A DNA stretch of 64,000 nucleotides from Macrosoma leucophasiata (lineage: Eukaryota > Arthropoda > Insecta > Lepidoptera > Hedylidae). Under the pieces are notes generated by a model that saw nothing but the letters and a program-made list of their open reading frames with translations, was not told where the DNA came from and did not search any database. Where the stretch lies: assembly GCA_036365455.1 (NCBI GenBank), contig JAWQUS010000010.1:24943501-25007500 (forward strand), given 5' to 3'. Each line of letters opens with the position of its first letter. Positions within the stretch are counted from its first letter, which is position 1. Shown here in pieces: positions 39,170-48,868 of this stretch. The translations under genes and the position numbers were made by a program.

Positions 39170-41347
39170 ATTAATTGTCCTTTGTTCCTCTTCTTACTAG
39201 TGGATGCAGCTTCCTTGGCCAGCACATCTGCACGCTCATTTCCAGGCAAACCAGCATGCGCTTTGACCCAGAAAAAAGCTATATCTTTGCCCTGAGTCAA
39301 AGCTCCCCGGACGTTGTTTCTGGCATCTACTGCGAGTGGATGGAAGGCGCTTGGATTGACGACTGTTTCCAGCGCAGCTCGTGAATCGCTATAGATGCCA
39401 AAACACGTCTGTTTGCTTTTGAGGACTTCGCTCGTTGCCCTGCATATGGCCAAAAGTTCAGCCTGGTAGACGGTGCAGTACGCTGAGAGGCACAGTTTGA
39501 TGGCTTTGGTCTCGGCTACCCTGTTCCATATTGACAGTGCGGCCCCGACTTTGCCATCAATCTTGCTCCCGTCCGTGAAGATGCGTACTGCCTGCACATT
39601 GTATGTGTCAACCAGTTGCTGGTCTTCCAGATTTATAAACTTGAGATCCATATGCAGAGCTGGATGAGGAATCTCTGCAAATCCTACCGGCCTTTCGGTT
39701 TCTCTATCACCTAAAACCAGCCGGGATGATCCTCTCCTTGCCTCGAATAGGGCGGCTGCTTCTCGTATTCTGAGGTCAAGAGGCAGTATCCCGGCTAAGA
39801 GCATCGCTGAATTGAGAGAGACAGTACGATAGGACTTACAGAGCTTCTGAGCGAAGCCTCTTTGAACCGTGTTGAGCAGCTTCTGGATGCCTATCTTATT
39901 AGTTGCAGGTGCCCAAGCACTGGCGGCATACGTGATTATAGGCTCCACGGCAGCCATATAAATACTACGTATGACCTCCGGGTGGAGCCCCCAGCTTACT
40001 TTTGCAGCTCTTGAGAGTTGTTTGTAGACATCCAGAGCTTTTGTGCAAATGCCCGCTACGTGTTTGTTAAAAGTGAGTTTTGCATCCACTGTCAAGCCCA
40101 GGATTTTAATTTCCGATGACATGCCAATGTCTATCCCACCCATGCTCAGCAGTGGGGTGTCATATTTTAGTTTATTGGTAAGCACCATGGCTTTCGTTTT
40201 ATGTGGTGCAAAGCTGAGCTTGTTTTTGACACCCCACTCCCGAACATACGCAAGAGTTTCATTGGCATGCCTTTGTATTTCAAGTGCTGTGTCGCCATGA
40301 AATATCAAGACTACGTCATCAGCAAAGGCTTGGACGTAAGTCCTCTTTCTTTCCAGCTCTTTCAATAAGGGGTCTAGAAGAAGATTCCACAGAATCGGTC
40401 CCCCAATGGATCCCTGGACACATCCCTTGCTAGTTCTTCTTGTGCATTCCTTACCGGCATATCTTACGTTGACTTTTCTGCAGTCGAGGTAGCTGTCGAG
40501 TAGCCTTCTGATGTTGACCGGACACCTTTCCTCAGCCAGTCTGACTCGTATGGCCGGCCACCATGCACTGTCGAAGGCTCCCTCTATATCTAGCGATACT
40601 AGAACCACTATCTTTTTGTCTTCAATTTTTTGACGGATACGGTTCAGCATGATGTATAGGGAGTCCTCGGTGCTCTTTTGGGGCATGAAGCCAAACTGGC
40701 GAGTACTCATCTTCGGTATCAGATGCCACTTCAACCGGGCTACCACCATCTTTTCCAGGACCTTTCCCAAGACAGGCAGTAGACCGATTGGCCTATATGC
40801 TTTGGGGTTTGTGTAGTCATCCTTGCCCGGCTTTCTTAGTACCACCACTGTGGCCTCCTTCCAGTTGTTAGGGAAGTATCCGAGTTCTAAACACTTATTT
40901 GCCAAGGCAAGGAATGACTCTGGGTCCTGGTAGATGGCTCGACTGCAGATGTCTGCCGTGAATCCGTCAGCTCCGGGAGCTTTCCTGGGGTTAAAGCCCT
41001 CCACCGCGGTCCTCAGCTCCTGTGCGGTAAACGGCGGGTCATGGTGTTCATCATGATCTTTTTCGTTTACACGCACAGCGGCTTCTCTAGTCCGCTATAA
41101 ATTTAAATTTTCGTCTAATTTTAATTGTATCATTTTCTCATGAAAATGATTCCAATTTGCCTTTTTTGTGTTGTAAAGCCTAGTTGTACGACTAATTTGT
41201 ATTCTTTTAGCTTTTTTCAGATTAAGTTTAAACACGATGCAATTGTGGTCCGAACTGATCTTCCCTTCTAGAACGTTCCACCCCGTCACCATGTCAAGCA
41301 AGTCCAAAGAGCAGGCCGTCACGTCTATGAAGCTGGAGAAAGAAAAA
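39142..41347 (-). mobile_element. Doubly truncated TRAS-like element 1
   Basis: The minus-strand 5' end joins (TTAGG)n at 41348 inside the endonuclease. The 3' end is a 28-T run (poly(A) on the minus strand) placed directly after the RNase H coding region, so the C-terminal CCHC, 3' UTR and terminal hairpin are missing. An additional deletion removes sequence between endonuclease and reverse transcriptase near 41080-41095. Confidence 0.8.
39170..41345 (-). pseudogene. ORF2 remnant: endonuclease end, reverse transcriptase, RNase H
   Basis: An EN C-terminal piece (41322-41095: VTACSLDLLDM, SSDHNCIVFKL, ANWNHFHEKM) is followed in another frame by a 41076-39130 frame. The latter holds FNPRKAPGADGFTADI, YRPIGLLPVLGKVLEKM, SLDIEGAFDSAWWP, VQGSIGGPILWNLLLDP, FADDVVLIF (about residue 250) and an RNase H from RIFTDGSKIDGKVGAALS to GNERADVLAKEAA. 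The frame then runs into poly-lysine encoded by the poly(A). R1-clade features are clear; the gene is not functional as it stands. Confidence 0.85.
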
Positions 41348-41400
41348 GGTTAGGTTAGGTTAGGTTAGGTTAGGTTAGGTTAGGTTAGGTTAGGTTAGGT
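41348..41400 (+). repeat. Telomeric (TTAGG)n array
   Basis: About ten perfect TTAGG units, between the 5' end of element 1 and the 3' end of the next minus-strand element. Confidence 0.95.
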
Positions 41401-42462
41401 TTTATTTTTAGGTTCCACCAAGAATAACTCTTGGTGGGAAGTTACAGAAGCCTTCGAGGCCCTCGCTTAGGAATACGGGCGACCTCGGGACTATAAAGAG
41501 CACTAGCTAAAGGAATGAATCTATTACTGGAAGGATTTTTAGCGGAAAGGAGATATATAGAGAAATCAAATATATAAAATAATAATATGCAACTTTTTAC
41601 AAAATAGACAATTAACTAGGGGTTTACAATTTCTTAGATATATAATTACAATCTAAGGTATAAAATCTGATTTTTTTTTTGTTTTATTATAATTATTATT
41701 ATTATTTTTTTGTGATATATGTTTTTTTTTTTTTTTTTTTTTTTTTGTGGAATACTTTTTATTCTTTCTTATTTATTAGTTTAAACAAAACAAAAGCTCA
41801 TTTTCTATGAGAACATAACGAGTACAGAGATTAGAAAAAGTAAAAGTAACATGAAAGTTGCATATTAGTGTATAAGTACATAGCAGCTTATGCGATGAAG
41901 TAACGGTAGTCGTTTTATCATTAATTACGGTAGGGATTACAAATTCTCTATATGTAACATTATTTACAAAATAACAGATTAATGACTAACGGTGAGGACT
42001 TTAGGTAACAAGATGTAAACACACAGAATGAGTCAGAAGAATGTTCCTAATTTAGGCTAAAGTATAATATGACTCACGTTATATGAAATATTAATCAACT
42101 TCTTAATAATTTCTAGCGGGTTATATAATATTCCTTATACAACTTTAATGTTCAGAAGGATAATCACAATATATTTAATTTTAGAAACTATGAGGTAGAG
42201 AGAACAAGCGCGTTAATTATTTTAGCATTTTAAATCTATAAAACTAAAAATCTGCATCAAAAATAATAAATAATGAGTGAGGTTTGCATCGACTTAGGCC
42301 AACATCGTCAACCCACGTCGACACAAACCCAGGTCCAACATCGGAAATAAAATTCAGTGTAGTGATGCTCAAACGCGCCATCTGTTATAGACCATTGGAA
42401 CTGCGTGAAGTCGAAGTGCATGAATTATGAACACGGTATTTAGTGTATGGGCATGCAGCAAC
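41401..42462 (-). mobile_element. 5'-truncated telomere element (Gag-only-type 3' region)
   Basis: It begins with the terminal hairpin at 41415-41437 and the GGCGACCTCGGGACTATAAA block shared with 53525-53610. It has an internal 25-T run at 41722-41746 and stops at a CGCCATCTGTTATAG region before the next (TTAGG)n. It is a diverged relative of 53.5-54.3 kb. No ORF. Confidence 0.78.
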
Positions 42463-42496
42463 GGTTAGGTTAGGTTAGGTTAGGTTAGGTTAGGTT

Positions 42497-42500
<4 letters not shown>
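42463..42500 (+). repeat. Telomeric (TTAGG)n array
   Basis: About seven units, running into a T-run to 42538 that is the poly(A) of element 2. Confidence 0.95.
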
Positions 42501-42538
<38 letters not shown>

Positions 42539-42548
42539 CTTTTCTTAC

Positions 42549-42565
42549 CTCTGACATTATCAGAG
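42549..42565 (-). promoter_or_regulatory. Terminal 3' UTR hairpin, element 2
   Basis: On the plus strand CTCTGA-CATTA-TCAGAG: a perfect 6-bp stem and 5-base loop, ten bases from the poly(T). Likely part of the RNA recognised by the reverse transcriptase, by analogy with other non-LTR elements. Confidence 0.6.
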
Positions 42566-43099
42566 AAGTTGCTATGCTAGTGTACTCTTCCATACAAGTT
42601 CTCGCTTTTATGCCTCTCGTACTTTTATTCCTCATACTATTTCTTATCTTTCATTCATCCTTTCTTGCTTTTTATGGGTGGGATTCCCATCTTTCTTTGT
42701 TTATTCTATTCTAGTCTATCTTCTATTCCATTTCTTTATTATCTTAAGCCAGGGGTAAATAACTGTTGAAGCCTTGATTTATTACTTATAGCTTTTTACA
42801 ATTTTCATAATCCTATTTCTTATTTTAAATTACATTTTGAGCTTATGGTTCTAGTTTAACTGATTTTCTATATCTTATACTAATAACACATTTTTTGGGA
42901 AGGTTGTGGTGAGCTTAGTCTAGTATGTTTCTTCGTTCTTATATTCTATATTTATATTGCTATAATTTTCCTTAATCACTATGTTATGCTATTACAGTAT
43001 TATTATTTAAACTATTACTTATATCTATATACATTTTTAATATATCTGTTTTGGTTTATCCTTAATATATATAAAACTTCTTTTATTATAAAAGGATTC

Positions 43100-46000
43100 T
43101 TATATATCTACCCTATTTCTTTTTATTACTAATTCCATAATTTTTGTGCAATAGTGGACAAAGTCATTACGTGTGTCCTTATGTTTTAATAGTATATGTA
43201 TGTTACTTTCTGTTATTTTAGTTCCAAGCTTTTGTTCAGTGTCGTGTCTTAGTAAGGAGTGGACGGGACAGTTGACAATAACATGGGGGATCGTCTCCTC
43301 TTGACCTGGATCGCAGACGCATGATGGACTCTCCTTACACTTAAATCGATGTAAGTATTGGGAGAGTCCACCATGTCCAGTCATCAGTTGTGTAATGACT
43401 CCCGCTGGCTGGAGCTGCCGCACGATTTTATAGGCGCCACGCACTTCCGGGAGGAAAAGCTTCGTTACGGAAGCGGTAGACCCCGAGGTATACCTCCGGT
43501 TCCACTCGTCAAGGGATTCAGAGCGAATCCGTCCCTTGACGAATGACACCGGGCACAGGTCGTAGTCGGGCTTCCTCCGCGACCGCAACGCCGCCTCCTT
43601 CGCGAGTTCATCCGCTCGCTCGTTGCCCGGCAATCCCGCATGAGCCCTGACCCAGAAGAAAGATACATCTTTCCCTAGTTTCAGAGCCCCCGCGAGATTG
43701 CGACGGGCCTCCACAGCAAGGGGGTGGGGGGAGGCCTGGTTTACTACAGTTTGCAGTGCTGCTTTCGAGTCGCTGTAGATACCAAAGCTCCCCGCCCCCA
43801 TTTGGAGGACTTCACTCGTGGCTCGACATATGGCCAACAATTCCGCCTGGTAAACCGTGCAGTACGACGGCAGGCAAAGTTTGATGGCTTTGGTCTCCGC
43901 TTCGCTATTCCATAAGGATAGCGCTGCTCCGACCTTGCCTTCAATTTTGCTGCCGTCCGTGAAGAGTCTCACTGTCTGCGCGTTTCGGCTATCAACCTGT
44001 TCCTGGTTTTCCAGACATTCGAATTTGATGTCCATATGTTCTGCCGGATGCGGATGCTCTGCAAACCTCACCGGCCGCTCCACCTCCCGATCTCCTAGCC
44101 CGTGCCGGGGTGACCCTTTCTTGGCCTCATACAATGATGCTGCCTCCTGTATCCGCAGGTCGAGAGGAAGTATCCCGGCTAGGGCCAGTGCCGAGTTCAG
44201 GGAGACAGTACGGTAAGCCTTGCAGAGCTTCTGAGCAAAGCCTCGCTGCACTGCGTTGAGTTGCTTCTGAATCCCGATTTTCCGAGTTGCTGGCGCCCAT
44301 ACACTCGCCGCGTAAGTAATCACCGGTTCGACTGTTGCTATATAGATAGTCCGGATTATATCCGAATGCAAGCCCCAGCTGGCTTTGGCAGCTTTCGAGA
44401 GCTGTTTGTAAAAGTTTACTGCTTTACGACATACGTTTGCTACGTGGGGGTTAAACGTTAGTTTGCTGTCTATGGTCAGCCCCAGCAGCTTAACTTCCTG
44501 CGACATGTTAATGTCGGTTCCCGCCATGTGCAGTCGTGGGGTGTCATACTTAAGTTTCTTAGTAAGAACCATTGCAGTTGTTTTGTGCGGTGCAAACCGG
44601 AGTTTGTTTTTGACACCCCACGCATGCACATGGGCGAGAGCGGTATTTGCCTCCAGCTCAATTTCCAGCGCTGTTTCGGCTGCGAATATCAGCACGACGT
44701 CGTCCGCGAATGCCTGGCAATGGTGTCCTTTGTTCTCCATTTGCTTGAGTAACGGGTCCAGCAAGAGGTTCCATAATATTGGCCCCGCTATGGATCCCTG
44801 GACACATCCTTTTGTTGTGTCTCTGGTAACCTCCTCACCAGCGTACCTTAACCTCACTTTTCTGCTGACTAGGTAGCTGTCAATCAGTCTCCTTATGTTC
44901 CCTGGGATCTTTTCCTCAGCCAGTCGTACTTTTATGGTAGGCCACCAGGCGCTGTCGAAGGCTCCCTCTATATCCAGAGATATCAGTGTAACTATTTTTC
45001 TAGCTTTTATCTCCGCTCGTACATGATTTACCAGAGCATAGAGGGAGTCTTCGGTGCTGCGCTGGGGCATAAAGCCGTACTGGCGAGTACTCGTCCGGGG
45101 AACTAGGTACCATTTCAATCTTGCTACAAGCATTTTCTCCAGGATCTTACCCAGGATAGGTAATAGGCCGATTGGCCTATAGGATTTGGGATCTTGGTAG
45201 GTTTCCTTGCCGGGTTTCCTCAGGATTATTATTGTGGCTATTTTCCACAAGTCGGGGAAATGGGATAACTGGAGGGATTTGTTGGTGAGGGCAAGGAAGG
45301 TCTCAGGATCCTGGAGAATAGCCTGTTTACATATGTCAGCAGTGAGACCATCCGCCCCGGGAGCTTTTTTCGGATTAAAACCTTCCACCGCAGTCTTCAG
45401 CTCCAGCATGGTAAATGGTGGGTCATGATCAACATTATGACACCACTCATTTACCCTGCTTGCAGCTTCTCGCGCCTGCTGGTGGTCGGCGTTGTCCGTG
45501 CTCTCCGAGTCTACCGGGTAGAATGTCTCTGCGAGTAAGGCAGCTGATTGTGAGGGGTTCAGGGTTTTACCATTTACAGCGAGCGGCAGGTCCTCTTCCC
45601 GTTTCTTCGTCCGTCCTATGACTCGGTATATGCCTTCCCACACCCCTTCCCTGTCCTGTTTCTCACAGAAGCTCTTCCAGCTGCAGGTCGAGGCATTTTT
45701 GGCCTTGCACTCATATTCCGTCTTCATTTTCAGGTACTCTGCGACTACCTTTGCTCTACGGATGGGCGCCGCGCACCGGATTCTGCGCTTCCTGGTAGCG
45801 ACTGCACTCTTTAGCTCCGCCAACTCCTCGGACCACCATGGGATGGTAAGTGTGTTTTTGTTTTTACTTAATGCTATATTTTCCTGACTACTCTGAATTA
45901 TGTTGTCTGTGTATTTAATTATGTTTTCTTCTAGTTCTATTTTATTATTAATTTTGTTTATTTCAGATCCATTTATTCCACTTTCATTGTTTAACTGGGT

Positions 46001-46633
46001 CAGTTTCTCACGAAACTGACCCCAGTTAGCCTTTTTTGTGTTATAGATCCTTGTGGTTCTATTTATGTTAATCCCTTTACTTTTTTGCAGGTTAATTTTG
46101 AAAATGATCCCATTATGGTCCGAGCTGGTGAGCCCCTGCTCCACGTGCCAGTCCTCCACCAGGTCGAGCAAGTCCCGCGAACACGCCGTCACATCCACAA
46201 AGCTGCTGTACGCTTTGCCGCCCCGTATCGTGTCGAAGGTGGGCGTTTCTCCCACGTTGAGTACCTGAAGGTCAGACTCTTCCAGGATCCCTGACAATTC
46301 GTCTCCCCTGAGGTCGACCTTAGTGCTTCCCCACCAGGTACTCTTTGCATTGGCGTCGCCTCCGTAGATGATCTTGCAGTGGCCCAGCTTCCTCAATATG
46401 CTTTTCACCTGCTCCAGGTAAGGCTCTATTGGGCGGTCTGGCTCAAAGTAGAAGGAAACTACTGCGATTTCCCAGGCACTGGTGCGGATCCTCACCACTA
46501 CGATGTTGTTAGTGGTGAGTTCTGGGTGCTGTAAGACATCAAGGTCGGTGTCGTATACTACGATGGCCGCCTTGACGCACCCCCCTCCTTGATCAGTGCT
46601 CTGGTACACTCTAGCCCCTCGGTAGTCCTTCAT
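43100..46633 (-). CDS. R1-clade ORF2: partial endonuclease, reverse transcriptase, RNase H, C-terminal CCHC
   Basis: The frame encodes 1177 residues from ATG 46633. It contains apurinic-type endonuclease motifs GGDANAKSTWWG and SSDHNGI, then reverse transcriptase FNPKKAPGADGLTADI, YRPIGLLPILGKILEKM, SLDIEGAFDSAWWP and FADDVVLIF (about residue 642). RNase H follows, RLFTDGSKIEGKVGAALS (about 888) to VRAHAGLPGNERADELAKEA, and then a cysteine/histidine motif CVCDPGQEETIPHVIVNC (about 1105). The frame stays open upstream of the ATG for about 30 codons, with APWFRG where relatives have a QEPW motif. The first 40 or so endonuclease residues, including the usual metal-binding Glu, are therefore missing or changed. 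The reverse transcriptase looks intact; self-targeted nicking is doubtful. Confidence 0.92.
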   Translation of the reverse strand: MKDYRGARVYQSTDQGGGCVKAAIVVYDTDLDVLQHPELTTNNIVVVRIRTSAWEIAVVSFYFEPDRPIEPYLEQVKSILRKLGHCKIIYGGDANAKSTWWGSTKVDLRGDELSGILEESDLQVLNVGETPTFDTIRGGKAYSSFVDVTACSRDLLDLVEDWHVEQGLTSSDHNGIIFKINLQKSKGININRTTRIYNTKKANWGQFREKLTQLNNESGINGSEINKINNKIELEENIIKYTDNIIQSSQENIALSKNKNTLTIPWWSEELAELKSAVATRKRRIRCAAPIRRAKVVAEYLKMKTEYECKAKNASTCSWKSFCEKQDREGVWEGIYRVIGRTKKREEDLPLAVNGKTLNPSQSAALLAETFYPVDSESTDNADHQQAREAASRVNEWCHNVDHDPPFTMLELKTAVEGFNPKKAPGADGLTADICKQAILQDPETFLALTNKSLQLSHFPDLWKIATIIILRKPGKETYQDPKSYRPIGLLPILGKILEKMLVARLKWYLVPRTSTRQYGFMPQRSTEDSLYALVNHVRAEIKARKIVTLISLDIEGAFDSAWWPTIKVRLAEEKIPGNIRRLIDSYLVSRKVRLRYAGEEVTRDTTKGCVQGSIAGPILWNLLLDPLLKQMENKGHHCQAFADDVVLIFAAETALEIELEANTALAHVHAWGVKNKLRFAPHKTTAMVLTKKLKYDTPRLHMAGTDINMSQEVKLLGLTIDSKLTFNPHVANVCRKAVNFYKQLSKAAKASWGLHSDIIRTIYIATVEPVITYAASVWAPATRKIGIQKQLNAVQRGFAQKLCKAYRTVSLNSALALAGILPLDLRIQEAASLYEAKKGSPRHGLGDREVERPVRFAEHPHPAEHMDIKFECLENQEQVDSRNAQTVRLFTDGSKIEGKVGAALSLWNSEAETKAIKLCLPSYCTVYQAELLAICRATSEVLQMGAGSFGIYSDSKAALQTVVNQASPHPLAVEARRNLAGALKLGKDVSFFWVRAHAGLPGNERADELAKEAALRSRRKPDYDLCPVSFVKGRIRSESLDEWNRRYTSGSTASVTKLFLPEVRGAYKIVRQLQPAGVITQLMTGHGGLSQYLHRFKCKESPSCVCDPGQEETIPHVIVNCPVHSLLRHDTEQKLGTKITESNIHILLKHKDTRNDFVHYCTKIMELVIKRNRVDI

Positions 46634-46739
46634 TCTTTTTGCCCCGCGGAACCACGGGGCGTAGAGTACCCGACCTTGGGCTTTCCTGAATGGGGCCGTC
46701 GAGAGCTATCCGATGGTGTGGTTTTCAGCACTACAAATT

Positions 46740-48362
46740 TGTTAGGCCTGAAATTGGCTGAAATTTAGCTAAAAACAAAGAAAAAGTCCTATCCAGTCAA
46801 CAAGAGGAAACCCCAGTGCTCTACGACCTTTGGTTGAGAAGATATAGAGATTTGAAAATTTTCAAAATGGCGGCTGAGCTGTCAAGTGCTCTGTTTGCCG
46901 GCGTCTATCTTCCCTTCCAGATGCCGCAGGACACCCGAGTTTGGGTTCGCTGAACCCGTCTCAGTCTGCTCTCCACGGTGGTACCACTTTCAGGAGGCAA
47001 GTTATTCAGGACGCTGAAATTACCTGAAATTGGGTGCCATAGAAAGAATGAAGTCCCCTGGTACCAAATCTGAAGTCGGCGACTCCGTGCGACGACCGGT
47101 TTCAGAGATATGTAAGTTTAAATAAAACCAAGATGGCGGCCCAACTGTCAAAGTGTAACTTTGAAGGGTGATATCTCCGGAACTATGAGTCGCAGGAAGT
47201 TCCGGTTTTCAGGGGGGATGATGCGCCGGTGTTTTGTACCTCGTGAAAGTGGTTTCAGCGTTGAAAACGTTTTGGGCCTCAATTTGATTGAGACTAGTCT
47301 AAACACAAAATAAAGTCCTTGTCCTCTCTCAGGAAGAAAACCGCGTTTTCGTACGGCTATTACTTTCGGAGTTACTGAAGTTTAAACTTTATCCGAGAAA
47401 ATTTAAAATGGCGGAAAATTCGGATATTTTTCAATTTTACAGTTAGAGAATCAAAATTTTGGGTAAAGATGGTAGGGATATGTTACTTAATAGCAATATC
47501 AGTGTCAAAATACTTGATTTATTAATATTTTCGGAAATAAGTGGAAAAATGTTAAAAATTTCAATAACTCCAGAAGTATAAGTGCAAAAATTTTTTGAAA
47601 AATGTTGAAATTATAAATTTATCATTGACTTCAATACTATATTCTAGTACATTAACTTTCCATACAAAATTTTATAGAAAAATGTATATTTTTGAAAATT
47701 TTGGTTTTTTATTTTTAATTTAGAAACTATAGATACTAAAATTATATGGTCCCGTGTATGCAGTCTTCAAGTAAGCGCGCCAAGGATAGCACTTCAAGAA
47801 TTTTAATATTCGTCCTGGTTGAGCCGGAAAAGCCTTGTGAAGTTTGAAGATTTAAAAGCTCGTTAAAAATAGAGCTGTTGTCCAAAAATTTTGAAAAACG
47901 TACCATAGGCTACGTAAGTTTTGCGGAATCTTCTCCCAAAAAATCTTCTTCCTAGCTCGTCTCCTTCAGGTACCTCGTGACACGTGGTGGTGTGGTTTTT
48001 CGGTTTTAACTGAAGAGGGCGTGGCTGGACTTCAGGTTCTTAGGCACAGGGAGATAGGGTGCCAAAAACTCCAGCGTTGAACACCAAGAAATATGTGGGG
48101 TACAGATCTCGTTCGTGAGATATATCGGTTTTTCTGAAACTTTTCTTTGTCACACTAACCTAACTTTCAATTTTTCGGTAATAACTTTGTTGTCACTGCA
48201 CGGATTTTTATGCACTATTCACCAAAAGATGGCACTCACTTTTGCGCACAGAACAACACTTGTTTTATGAAAATCCGTCAAGAAAAACCCACTTTTTTCG
48301 ATTTTTTACTGCGGAACGCACGTGTTTTCACTCTTGTTCGCACGAGGGGTGAAGAGCGACTC
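46740..48362 (-). other. Noncoding 5' region of element 2 with repeated modules
   Basis: No frame over 60 codons on the minus strand. Three diverged modules of about 280 bp each contain AAAATGGCGG or AAGATGGCGG (46863, 47129, 47404), and two also carry a TCTCCGGAACTA-like or GAGATAT stretch. The region ends at the conserved 5' terminus against TTAGG. It is shared with element 3. Confidence 0.7.
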
Positions 48363-48396
48363 GGTTAGGTTAGGTTAGGTTAGGTTAGGTTAGGTT

Positions 48397-48400
<4 letters not shown>
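48363..48400 (+). repeat. Telomeric (TTAGG)n array
   Basis: About seven units between element 2 (5' end) and element 3 (3' poly(A), 48401-48429). Confidence 0.95.
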
Positions 48401-48432
<32 letters not shown>

Positions 48433-48440
48433 CAGTGTTC

Positions 48441-48457
48441 CTGTGACTTTATCACAG
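48441..48457 (-). promoter_or_regulatory. Terminal 3' UTR hairpin, element 3
   Basis: On the plus strand CTGTGA-CTTTA-TCACAG: 6-bp stem and 5-base loop. Compared with element 2, the third stem pair has changed on both sides, preserving pairing. Confidence 0.6.
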
Positions 48458-48868
48458 TCTATACTAGTCTATGTTTCCAATTCCATACCAGTTCTCGCTA
48501 GCTTTCCTCTCGCACTTTCGTTCTTCATACGTTGTCTTTCTTTCATACTATCATTCTCTCTTTTGTCTGGGGGGGACACCCAGCTATGTATTTACCTACT
48601 GTTCTACATTTTATTTATTTATTGTCTTTTACTGACTCTTATGGGGAAATAACTGTTACACTTAGTTATTACTTTAATTACATTACATTTCTGTCTTACA
48701 TTTATTCTTACACTTTTATGTACTTAATCACTACATTTTTATTTTACGTTAGAACTTAAGTTTTTAAGATTATTGTTATTCTATTTCACAAAATTTGCTT
48801 ACTTCTAGTTACAATTATATGCTTTGACTAATATTTTGCAAAATATTGTAAAGCATTGTTGCTTAAGC

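Larger units (their letters stand above)
42501..48362 (-). mobile_element. TRAS-like telomeric retrotransposon, element 2 (lacks ORF1)
   Basis: Both ends join TTAGG repeats. The minus-strand 5' end reads GAGTCGCTCTTCACCCCTCG, the same as element 3; the 3' end has a 39-base poly(A). Order on the minus strand: about 1.6 kb of noncoding 5' region, ORF2, a 3' UTR of about 560 bp, the terminal hairpin and poly(A). Full ends with no ORF1 suggest an internally deleted derivative. Confidence 0.85.

Noticed and set aside
42501..42538. T-runs as RNA polymerase III terminators
   Set aside because: They lie exactly at element/telomere junctions and are poly(A) tails of minus-strand retrotransposons.
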